From the NCBI GenBank assembly GCA_949317995.1, contig OX439038.1:67842659-67906658 (forward strand): DNA of 64,000 nucleotides, given 5' to 3'. Both the position numbers and the translations under genes were made by a program. Shown one piece after another: positions 29,581 to 40,400 of the stretch (within the stretch, counting starts at the first letter, position 1; each line of letters opens with the position of its first letter). A model generated the notes under the pieces. It ran no database searches. It had not been told where the DNA came from and worked only from the letters and a program-made list of their open reading frames with translations. Origin of the DNA: Acholoe squamosa. Taxonomy: Eukaryota > Annelida > Polychaeta > Phyllodocida > Polynoidae.

Positions 29581-29961
29581 AATGAGTCATAAGTATTGCG
29601 TAAATCCATAAAAGTATTGCATCAGAACATTGTGTAAATTCTTACAAGCATTGCGCAATGCACCCTCATACGTAGGTCATACGTTTTTGCAAGTAGGTTA
29701 GTAGGTCACTTCCGGTTTGCAAGTAGGTCAGCTCTAGGTATTGCACAATTCTTTTAATTTATGTAACTAGGTCAGGTCACTAGGTCAAATGGAATCCAGC
29801 TCTCTGATTGGTCGAAAAAACTAGGTCATGACCTTATGACGTCACTTCCTGTCAAATCCAGCCCTCTGACTGGCTGAAACTAGGTCACTTCCGGTCTACC
29901 AGTAGGTCATGACCTAGTTAGTAGCTAATCCATTGCGCTCAGTTTGCATGTATATACTACT
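29581..29961 (-). repeat. Polinton right terminal inverted repeat
   Basis: The reverse complement of the left terminal repeat. Read inward from the end it repeats AGGTCATGACCT twice where the left copy has one exact and one mutated version, giving eleven TGACCT/AGGTCA hexamers. ETS-like, CRE and one of the two CCAAT blocks are conserved. Confidence 0.95.
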
Positions 29962-29967
29962 GACAAT
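29962..29967. repeat. Polinton target-site duplication, right copy
   Basis: GACAAT, identical to 11,474-11,479, directly follows the last base of the right terminal repeat. Confidence 0.93.
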
Positions 29968-31690
29968 AAAAGAAGAAAAAAGGAGTCAAGCACAATGACT
30001 AAAGCAGAGCATCCAGAGCTATACCTACGAGGCATCACTTGGATTCCTACATTTCTATACTCGGACAGGACAGGGCCAGTGACTATGCCCCTATAGAGCT
30101 AGGGTTGAAATATGTCCAGCTGTAGGTCTGTACCCAGATGTACATTATCAATAAAATCCCCATGTGTACACAATGTGCCATGCATCTATAGAACCCAGGG
30201 TGGGGCACTCAGTTTAGTTTTGGGTACCAACTGCAGTACCGACCCAAGAGGGCTGTGGCGATTGACACGACTAAGAAAGGAAACAGGGAGGCTGTCAATG
30301 ACCTTAAAGCTCAGAAACATTGGCTGTCAATACAATGGTCATACATGTAAAGTGAGCATAGGCCTAAATACGTTATGCAATCAGAATCGTCAAATTCCTT
30401 TATGTTATGAAGACACTTCCAACTCACAGGGCTCTATTGGGTGACTCTTTGAAAAATGGGGACCTGTAGAATAAGTGTAGCTTTCAAAGGGGCTGCCATA
30501 TGGCAAAGAAATCAGGGGCGGTAGTTTCGCACTTGTTATCTACCACCAAAGACCCAGTGGCCCCCTTTGGCTTTAGGACTGGGCCTAAAAGTGACAAAAT
30601 TGTATTATACTAACAGTTATGTAGAGTTATATCAGTCTTGGAAATAAACCAACGATAGTAGAAGGTGCACGTTGTAAAAAGGTGTTTAGGCTCTATTCAA
30701 ACATGTTTATTCATAAACTAGTTAAATGAGCTTGTGACTCTGGCATATGTGAAAATCTAACAGAATATAAAATGTTATATGATATTATAGTTAGTCATAG
30801 AGTTGTTTCTCATAGGCTAAGGACTACGGATATACTCCAAGAAGTGGACATGAATGCAAATTCATCCACAAGTCAATCCTTAAACACAATAATTTTCTAT
30901 AGGAAGGCTGATCCAGATATTAAAACAGAATTTTGAAATAAAAAAGAAGTGGCTTTAACATCTAAGAATCTAAACACCTTTACCAAGCACAATATCTTTC
31001 GGATTGTCTTTAAAGGAAGTATGATAATATCATCATAGAAGATCGATGAAGATTATGTTGAGGGTCTAAACACATGCTTTACAGCGCACGACGTCTAACT
31101 TACATTACTTATGTCTATACCTCAGTAGGTTCCTCACACACCCGCATATATATAGTAGGCAATGACAACAGGATGGTGTCCCCCATCACCCCTCTCTCCC
31201 CCATATACACGAATAACAGGTAAATCTGCACTCACACAGCAGTTAACCTAAGCATCCCAAATACCCTCCATTGGATATACTACCGAACATCTCATGGACA
31301 TTATTGGATCGAGATTTTTGGCACAACTGTCGCATTGGAGGAATTCAAGGAAAAAGTCAAAAATGGTTGAAAGAAGGTCTAGAAGGCGACGGGTTTGTGG
31401 AAATCGTTCGTCCAATGAGGTAGGAGCCTTATTTCCCTTTGCCTTGGATTCCATGCGAAGGGTGTCGTCTGGTTTGTTTGAGTGGCTTGTAATAGACTTT
31501 AGTGAATCACACTAATACTGACACACTGAACCAACTATGGAATTAGAAAAAGAAGAATTGTAATGATCTTTGATCAAACAAGACCCATGTACTGTCAATT
31601 TAGCAATGGTGAGAAAACTCTATCCTTCTGTCCTTTTTTCCCCTCTGTCTCTTCTGTCGTATCCGGGACTAACATCGGATGTTAGATCTG
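29968..31690. other. Spacer between Polinton and TRPC gene
   Basis: No exon or repeat is recognised. A short upstream TRPC exon carrying the start codon may be hidden here or left of the Polinton. The frame at 31,294-31,515 is basic and not TRPC-like. Confidence 0.5.
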
Positions 31691-31900
31691 GATGTTAGAT
31701 CTGGTAGTTAAATGACTATGAGTGAAATCCTATCACACTGTCAGTTCTACCTTCCAGCTAAATGGATGTTAGTAGGTCCTCCTCACACTGACTGCTCTAT
31801 CTTCTAGTTTAATGATTGTCAATTCAATTGAGTCTTATATTGCCAATTTATCGTCTAGTTGAATAACTGTGAGAAGTTACTGTTCTGCTTTCTAGTTGAG
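31691..31900 (+). repeat. Degenerate ~50-bp repeats carrying 3' splice-site-like ends
   Basis: AG dinucleotides in TAGTTAAATGA, CAGCTAAATGG, TAGTTTAATGA, TAGTTGAATAA and TAGTTGAGTGA contexts end at 31,707, 31,757, 31,807, 31,858 and 31,895, spaced 50, 50, 51 and 37 bp. The last is the acceptor of the first visible TRPC exon. The preceding pyrimidine-rich TATCTTC/GCTTTC tracts are repeated too, so up to five candidate acceptors lie in series. Confidence 0.6.
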
Positions 31901-34445
31901 TGATGAGGAGGACCAATTATTACATGCTGCTGAGGTAGGGGACCTGATCACGGTGGGGCGGTTACTGGAGACCTGTCCCAACCTCAATGTTAACATTACC
32001 GACCTGATGGGTCGAACTCCACTTGGACTCGCTACCATCAACGAGCATTTAGAGGTAAGGGGCCAGTCATTTATTGTCAAGTAGGGGAGGGGGTGGATTT
32101 ATGGGAGGCAACGAAATATGCCTTAAACTCTGAGAACAAAGTCAACCATGAAAAAATATACCTAATTGTCTCCAAAAGTTCGCCCGTTCATTCAAGGGCA
32201 GGGAATAAAACGGTAAGAGCTTTTGATCTATTTTCAAACGTCACAGAGTGATCCAATCATTTTCACAGCCCTATGGACAGCAATCTTGTCCCTCTAGCTC
32301 ACACCACTGATGATATTTTGACATTAACACTATGGAAGTTTTCATCACTACTTGGGCCAAAGGCAGCTGTTTTCAATCAGGCTACAGCTACAGGCAGCTG
32401 ATTGCAGTAAGCCTCGTTTTCAGGTCCAACTAGGTCATGAGGTTATGATGTCAACCATTCCAAGCTCTAACAGAACTAGAAAGCCGGGGAGGGCTAAGGA
32501 TACTGTCCCTATGCCATCTGTCAGTGACTGACGGCCATCAGTCGGCCGTGAATCAGTGGTTTTGTTGTGATGAAATCAGCTGCCTATGGCCCAAACACCG
32601 ATGAAAACTCCCAGAGAGTTATGGTCCAAAATTCATCAGTGTTGTGTGCTTGAGGCGGGTGACCAAATTTCCATAGGGGACATTTTTAAGAATCTGTGTT
32701 TCAAAGATAGGAATAACCATTTTCTCTCCCAAACTAGGTGGTGGAACTGCTGCTTGACCGTACTGACTACTGTCACATTTATGAGTCTCTCCTCCATGCG
32801 ATATATTCCGATCACGAAGAAGTCTGTGACGCCATTTTGAATCACCCTCACTACCCAGAAGTTCGTCGTCAGTGTCAGGAACTTCCTGCTACATCACAGA
32901 CCAACAAGAATGGCGGCACCTCTCAGTTCGCACCTGAGATCAACCCAATCATTCTAGCAGCTCAGATGAACAGGTCTGATTGAGGTCTCAGAGACCTAAC
33001 AGTTTTGCCAAAGTTTTAAACATAACCTAGTTTGAGACTTTCTGACAGTCAAAAGGGAATAGGGCGACTGAATTGTGCATCTCCTCAAACCCTTTTTGAA
33101 TCGGCTTCTTGGCCCAATGTAATACACTGAAAACCCGGAAGGTCCGAAACTCGTCAGTGGTGACGACTTTAGGTGGTCAAAATGACGACTTTAGTTACCT
33201 ACCTGTATCTGCTATGATGTAATTCTAAAATATGATGTAAAAATGGACTTTTTAACCCTTTCGTGGCCAGAATTATTTGAGGATTTTACATTATTCAACA
33301 ATTATATCACTTTGTTGCTAAGGCCATGTGTTATTTTGATCTTCTCTTTTGAAAGGGGCTCTGCATTACAATTTCTGAATTCATACTCATAACTAATTAA
33401 AGGCTTAGATAAGCACATAACATTTCTGGTCAGGTCTGGTAACCATAGTTACTGAAACATTCCATTTTGTGGTAATTTGGTAGTATTTGGTCTCCCTTGG
33501 ACTATATATCCATAATCCCTGCAACCCTGAGACCTTATCTTTCAAAGCTGATTCTGCCTGCATGTATACTGTCACTGAGGAAACAAAATGTGTTAGTAAC
33601 AATGAATGGATTACCATTATGGATATGAACAGTTCTGTAAAGTCTAATGGGAGTATGAAAAATTGGCGGAAAATTGGGTGTACATGATCCAGTATCACAT
33701 TTGGTATGATGTAAGATCTTAGGTCCCTGGAGGGTTGCCCTCTAATGAATCACATAAGATAGCAACTCATTTTAAAGTTTTGATTCCCTGTGCCTGATAT
33801 GTTGGAGATGAAACAGAATAGAATCTGGTTGACTCCTAATTGTGAGGTCATGGCCTTTCTAAAGAGTGTATAACTTTGCAGATTGGACCAGTAGAAATAT
33901 CTGGATGATAATTTCTTTCAATGTATATGCATTTAAGCCCAAAACCGCGCATTTAAGCGCGCTTAGGCACCTAAGGATTAACCCCCTTATCCAGGTCTAT
34001 AGCATTTAAAACTGCCTAGAATAAGGCATATTGAGCCGCCAGCTCCAGCCCTATTGATAGATGGGGTTATGTAATAATACTAAGTGAAGATTGATACCAC
34101 ATCACATGGTTAAAACCTATAAATCCACAATCTCCATGGACATAATACCTGGCCATTGTCTTTAGATTGATTATGGTGGTCCGAGGGATCATATCATTTG
34201 GTAGGGGTAATGCCCTGTGCATAGTGCCTTGATACGATGCGGTCCTTTACATGTATGGTGGTGTATCAAAGCACTTACCAACATTACAAACTTAGTTTGG
34301 TGAATTTCTGACATTTCTCTGAATTTACAAACAGGTTTGAGACCCTAATGGTGTTACTACAAATGGGTGAGAGTATCCCCCATCCTCACCCCATAGACTG
34401 TAAATGTACAGAGTGTACTACGCACATGGAGATTGATGAACTCAG
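31896..34445 (+). other. TRPC: TRPC ankyrin-repeat exons 1-3
   Basis: These encode DEEDQLLHAAEVGDL with GRTPLGLA, then VVELLLDRTDY with INPIILAAQMN, then LMVLLQMGESIPHPH and the CKCTEC motif. The EINPIILAA and CKC-x-x-C signatures are specific to TRPC N termini. Introns of 683 and 1,361 bp separate them; the second contains a half copy of the 38.3-kb palindromic element. Confidence 0.9.
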
Positions 34446-37400
34446 GTAAGTTCTATAAACAAATGATTCCACCTTATTCAGACTTTTTACACGACCAAAT
34501 TGGACAGCTCCTTTATCTGGATAGGTGTCAGATTGGTGCACCAGAGTGACCACCATTAGCAGAGGGTTGGTCAGTCAGCCCCTGGCTAATATACATTGAA
34601 GTTTGTGACAAAATGCAATAAGGACGAAGGACTGTTTATTAAGCCTGGAGGGTCTTGCTAAAAGATTGCGAGGAAGAACCTCTTAAATTTTTCTTGAGGC
34701 AGCACTGATAGAAACGTGCATGGCCTAACACTTTATCACATTATTACCATATAATTTACAGAAGAACGCATGGAAAATACGTTTTGAGGTGGAGAAAAAT
34801 GTGCACGTTTGATCTAAACGAGTGTTACTATAATTCATGTAAGCGTCAAACAACTGTCAGAATAGTGGAAAAGAACATTAGAGTACTATAAATAACTGGT
34901 CTATTAATCAGCCCATCTGTAGCATATGCCTATAACGTGGGCCATATACATTTCAACTTTCTATAAATCGATATGGACCTCTGTTAACAAAACCATGTGA
35001 TGTATAAACCTAGTTGAATAACTGAGTGCTATGCAAGGAAAGATGCAAGCATGAAGACTATATATGTCATCTTTACCTTTGCCATATATATATATATATA
35101 TATACTGGATGTTTATATTCTTTACGTTAAGTGGAGATCTGTTTCTATATAACTATACATTACACATTATAAGCATGCACTTTAATGATTTTAATATGGC
35201 TTTTCTAATGTACCCCCGGGGGTTGGCCGGCCGGAAAATAATTTGAAATTGGCAATACAACTTATTGAACTTGAACTTGTAAGTTTTTAAATCAATTCAT
35301 GTGGAGTGCGATAAACTCTAGAATTAAGAATGAGGATGGCCATTTTCCTCAAGGGCATGGAGAAACACATCCCATTCATGATTCTTCACTGCCTAATTCC
35401 TCACTGCCACTAGCATCACACCTCGCTACGCCTTGTCTGACGCGAACTGACCTTCTGCTCATAAACACTGATAAAGAAGATGCCGTTTGGACTGATTATC
35501 GTGGACCTCCGTCTATCTAGTAACATAACTATGCCACATATCGCCAAGCAAACTGAAAGCTCCACACAGATTCTAACAGTATTTCAATTGAATTGCAGGT
35601 TTGCGCGGACACGGCTTAACCGTTACCTGGGTTTAGCGAGTGAGGCCTACATATCTCTGAATAGTGCTGACCCTGTCCTTACTGCATTCAAACTGGGCAA
35701 AGAGCTGAGGAATGTGGCCAAGAAAGAGAAGTACTACAAGGTAGTTCTATTAATTCATTTTCTTAAAGGTGCAACCAATGGCGGTATTGATCCCCTTATG
35801 TCTATCTATGTCAAAATTACTCATGGATGAATATGGTTGATAAGGATATCTGTTTCTCCTTCCATAGATTAACTAGCACCTGTAGTATAATAACTTTAAT
35901 TTATTTTCCTCTGTATTCAGAATGAGTATGGAAAGCTGGTAGGCCGGCTTAGTGACTATTCTGTTGCACTACTCAACAACGTAAGGGGTAATGAGGAGCT
36001 GGACGTTCTGCTCAATGCTAACGGTGGCGCTGGTGTAGACTTAGCGTGTTTCGGACGTCTCCCCAGGCTGAAACTTGCCGTACATTATGAGGAGAAGAAG
36101 GTAAATAGATACTCATGGAGATGGTAATTTTCTTTTTCAGTCAGATGACCCTAATTTCCTAATTGTAGACACATGGTATAGCAGAATAAACGAATAGGCA
36201 AATAAAGTAAAAACCCATATCATTGAGCCTCCAAAATTAAAAGTCATATCACAGAGGCTCAAAAAGTATGATATATAGAACAGATAACAAGGAGAGACTT
36301 ACAAGTACAATATGTAAGCTAAAAAAACAAAACGATAAAAGACAAAATAAAACAAATAAACAGAAAAAAGCACACAATAATCAAACAAAAAGTACCACGG
36401 CTGATAATTATATGCAATTAAAAAAGCTCCTCACCTTCTCCCCTAGGTATGCCACATTTTCCTGCCTGTTAACACAATACTTACCCTCCTTTTTAGTTTG
36501 CGGCCCACCCTGCCTGTCAGATGAAGCTGATCTCCATCATGTATGGTGAACTGTCCTTCCTGGGACACTGCAAGTTCTTCACCAATATCCTGATGTTTGT
36601 GGCAATCCTCATCTTATACCCTCTATTGGTTTTCTGCTACTGGGTGGCACCAAATACTAGGGTAGGTAGTATTTAGCACATATGGGTTATAATTATGTCT
36701 ATGGGCAGCACACCATAAAGGACAGCATAATAGATTTTTCTGTGTTTACATTAGGGAGCGGCCATTATTTATCATCAATGGCAGGGACTGAGATTTTGCA
36801 CGAAAATCTTAAGCACCCCTCTTTATGTGTATGAAGTCTTGACTTTCTCAGAGGTAAAGAAGAAAGAATATATTTGCGTCCATATTGCAGAGAGACACAA
36901 AAGTCCTCCCTTGTTTAAATTCTTTTTTTTATTCCTTTATTACAGGTGGGAAGGCTAGTGAAACTGCCAGTTATTAAGTTCTTTGCTCACACATCATCCT
37001 ATCTCATCTTCCTGTTCTTCATCATTACATACAGTTTAACAGAGAAACAAGCTCTACTCAGCCAACCGAAACTCTCCAGCTTCTCAAATTTCATGCAGTA
37101 AGGAACTATAATCGGCTCTTTATTCACATGTCATATATATTTTTTACATATAGATATTTAGATTCAAGTTTTAGAACTTGCTTAAACGAGAGAACTGTGA
37201 TTATAATTATATTGAAGCCGAGTTGTCACTATGTTTTCCTTGTTTATTGCAGATTATCTGCCCCTTACCCAAACCTTGAGGGGTTGCTTGAAAGTACTAC
37301 GATCAGACCTCACACCGTCAACAGCTACCTGTTGTGCGTCTGCATCATCGTAATATGTAAGACAATAATTATCATCATCTGACAATTTTAAAAGTTTACA

Positions 37401-40400
37401 AAAAAGTATTACTGTAAAACCCCGTGTATAAGCTGCACCTGTGTATAATCCGCACCTGACATTGGGAAGACGCTATAAGTCTTAACAGGGGCCTGAGATG
37501 TTTGCCATTCTTTACTAGTATATTATAATTATGTAAGACCCTGCATATAAGCTGCACTCTGACTGCTTGATAGCTATATAAGCCGCACCAAAGGTCTGAA
37601 ATTGTATATAAGCCGCCACTTATTTGTGGGGTCAAATCCCCTTTGAACACTTCCAAATGCTACAAATAGGTCTATTTGCAGGTGGATAGATTTCCTCTCA
37701 GTTAAAAGGTATCTTCACTCCACTCTGATACATTTCTCTGTTTGAATACAATCTTAGGTAACATTATATTGTCATTTCAAACAAAACAATGTCTCTACAG
37801 GTATGTTATGGGAGGAATGTAAGCAGCTCTATAATGAGGGACTGAAGGGATACCAGGATTCTGCCTTCAACTGGATTGACTTCTTACTGCTCCAATGCTA
37901 TCTGGCAGCCTTTGCAACGCACTACGTTGGTATCGGTAAGGTCTGTATATAGTTCTATCTTTTTTTTCTCTCTCATGGACCTCTCGTCTCTAGATTAAAT
38001 ACCTCTGTGTGGAATCTATATCCACTATATTCAACATTGCTTTTTGTTTATACGTCTTATTGAGCAAAGATATCCATCACAGTGGCTGGTGAAGGAGACT
38101 GTCATATCTTTGCAAAATAACTGAAGCTACAGTTTTAGATATGACACTGTGTTATCGATTATGTTTTATTTTCATAAGGTGCTGGATGCGCTGAAGTACT
38201 TCCAGCGGCCTGAGGGTTGGCAACAGTTAAACAACAGGACACAGGAGGCCATGACCAAGATATACTGGTTAAATGCAGGTTCGTCTCTGAGGCCCCTGCA
38301 CTGAAAACCTAGAAGTTCTGAAACTAGTCAGTGGTGACCACTTTAGGTCCTCAAGTTGACATTACCTAAAACTACAGCTTTAGGTAGTCAAAATGACAAC
38401 TTTAGGTCGTCATCCTGACGACCTGAGTCATCAGGATGACAATACTGACAGTACAGAGTCGTCATATTGATGACTCAGGTCATCAGGATGATGACCTAAA
38501 GTCGTCAATTTGACTACCTAAAGCTGTAGTTTTAGGTATCTTCAACTTGAGGACCTAAAGTGGTCACCGCTGACTAGTTTCAGAACTTCTAGGTTTTCAG
38601 TGTGATAACCTAATCTCAAATCCGTTAAATAAGGGTCCTTTGAGGAGATATGATTAAGGGTCCCTTAATTCATTCACTAACTGGCAAACAACTAACTGTT
38701 CTACAAATAAATGTGAGATAGGGGCCATTTAGGAGGCCCCTATATTTCAAAATGTCACTCTGTCATGAATATCCCAGATCAACGCACTATTTTGTTTACA
38801 CAATCATTTATTTTAACATTTATATCATTAACTATAATAATCGTCACCCAAAGATCCGGCAGTCCCTTTACCAGCATGGATTTGCAATTGAACAGTAACT
38901 GCTTTTAGAAAAGTCTCTAGATCTAAGTAGTTACTCAACTTCTGTTAGCAAAATATTAATTTGCAAATTGTTTTATATGATGGCCAACATACATTTGAAG
39001 TCATCAATATATAATTCAACCTGTGTAAATTAACACAGAGATACCATAACCTTCAAACACATTTCACACAATTATCAAAGTAACCATGTCTCTAAATCTT
39101 TGCAGACCGTTTCTACTGGGATGCATACGACCCTCAGTGTATCTATGAGGGTTTGTTCGCTGTGGCTAATATATTGAGTTTTAGCCGTCTTTCCTACCTC
39201 CTGGCTGTAGATGACTCTTTAGGACCTCTCCAGCTCTCTCTGAGACTAATGATGAAAGTAGGCTGCAAATCCTAATATTTGACATTGTGATTAAGGTTAT
39301 TCCGTCTGACGTACATTGCTTGTATATTTTAGAATAAATTCATAGACTAGCATGCAGTTGTTTGATCATCAAAGCACTTAGATTACCACCGTCTTACACT
39401 GTAAAAGAAACGTCGTCAAAATATCGGCGTAATCCTTTTCCCAAAGTTGCAAGAGATCCACTGTTATTTTCACAGAGATTCCTTGTACCACCATACTGCC
39501 CCCTGGGTCTTCTTGTAAAAACTACACTGGTTCACTGCAGTATAGTTATGGTGGTCCACTGTTCAGTTTTACGATGACCCCTGGTAGATTCAACAGTCAT
39601 TTTTTACAGTGTATTAAGACTTATTTAGGGCCGCATCCACTGCAGGCGGATGGACCATCTGTCGCCCTTCATCCATTTTCCCCATAGAAATCAATGATGA
39701 ATAAAATGGATGAAACCAAAGGATCGCCCATCCGTCGGCAGTGAATGCGACCCTATAGCGATCATATGGAACCGGACTGGTTCCCAGCAGCGCCACTTGC
39801 ATGCTGACATCAGAGACTTCCGGCTCTGGTCTTGCGACTTTGCTGATTACAGGCAGATATTGTTGTGTTGATGGCTGGTTCCTGCTTAAAATATCGCGAA
39901 ATATTCCGAGATCAGGACTCATGGCTGCACACACTGCATAAACAAGAAACCTTGCTATAAACGACTCATTTTACTCAGGCAGAACTACCTATCTGTCTAC
40001 CTATTTAGATTCCCCTCACTCCCTATCTTACTTAATCACCTAATTCATTTGTTATTCTATCTTCTTCCTATCTTTAAGGATGTGCTGAAGTTTACAGCCA
40101 TATTCCTGCTGTTTGTGCTAGCCTTTCTGGTTGCGATGCACAACCTTTTCTGGTATTATGAATCCGATGTTTTAGCACATGTATCCAGAGAGCCACCCAA
40201 TGAGGACTTCGCTGCAGTCAGTGCCTTTGGAAGGTAAGAGTCAATTCTGAACAGGCCCAGTCATGGTACTTTATTTTTGCACTAAAAATAAACATATAAT
40301 TTTATAAAATTAAAGCTTTTTGTGAACACTCATCTGCCTAGACCTACGCATTCCTGCCAATTTGTGAGTACAGGGAATCGATTTCTAATGGTATGCATCA

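Larger units (their letters stand above)
11480..29961. mobile_element. Polinton/Maverick element, nearly whole (18,482 bp)
   Basis: The element is bounded by terminal inverted repeats beginning AGTAGTATATACATGCAAAC and by a perfect 6-bp target duplication. Its parts are protein-primed DNA polymerase B, integrase with a chromodomain ORF, HerA/FtsK-type packaging ATPase, adenain-like cysteine protease, major and minor capsid proteins, basic and GGFL-tail small proteins, and lineage-specific ORFs. All canonical Polinton functions are present, so it is virus-like and could once have made particles. The two terminal repeats differ at about 5% of positions plus one small indel, so it is not a very recent insertion, yet most frames are long and open. 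I would estimate at most about two breaks. Genes diverge from about 21.6-21.9 kb and run outward. Confidence 0.96.

Noticed and set aside
31294-31515. Upstream TRPC exon
   Set aside because: The frame is Arg/Ser-rich with no TRPC N-terminal likeness and no good donor in phase.
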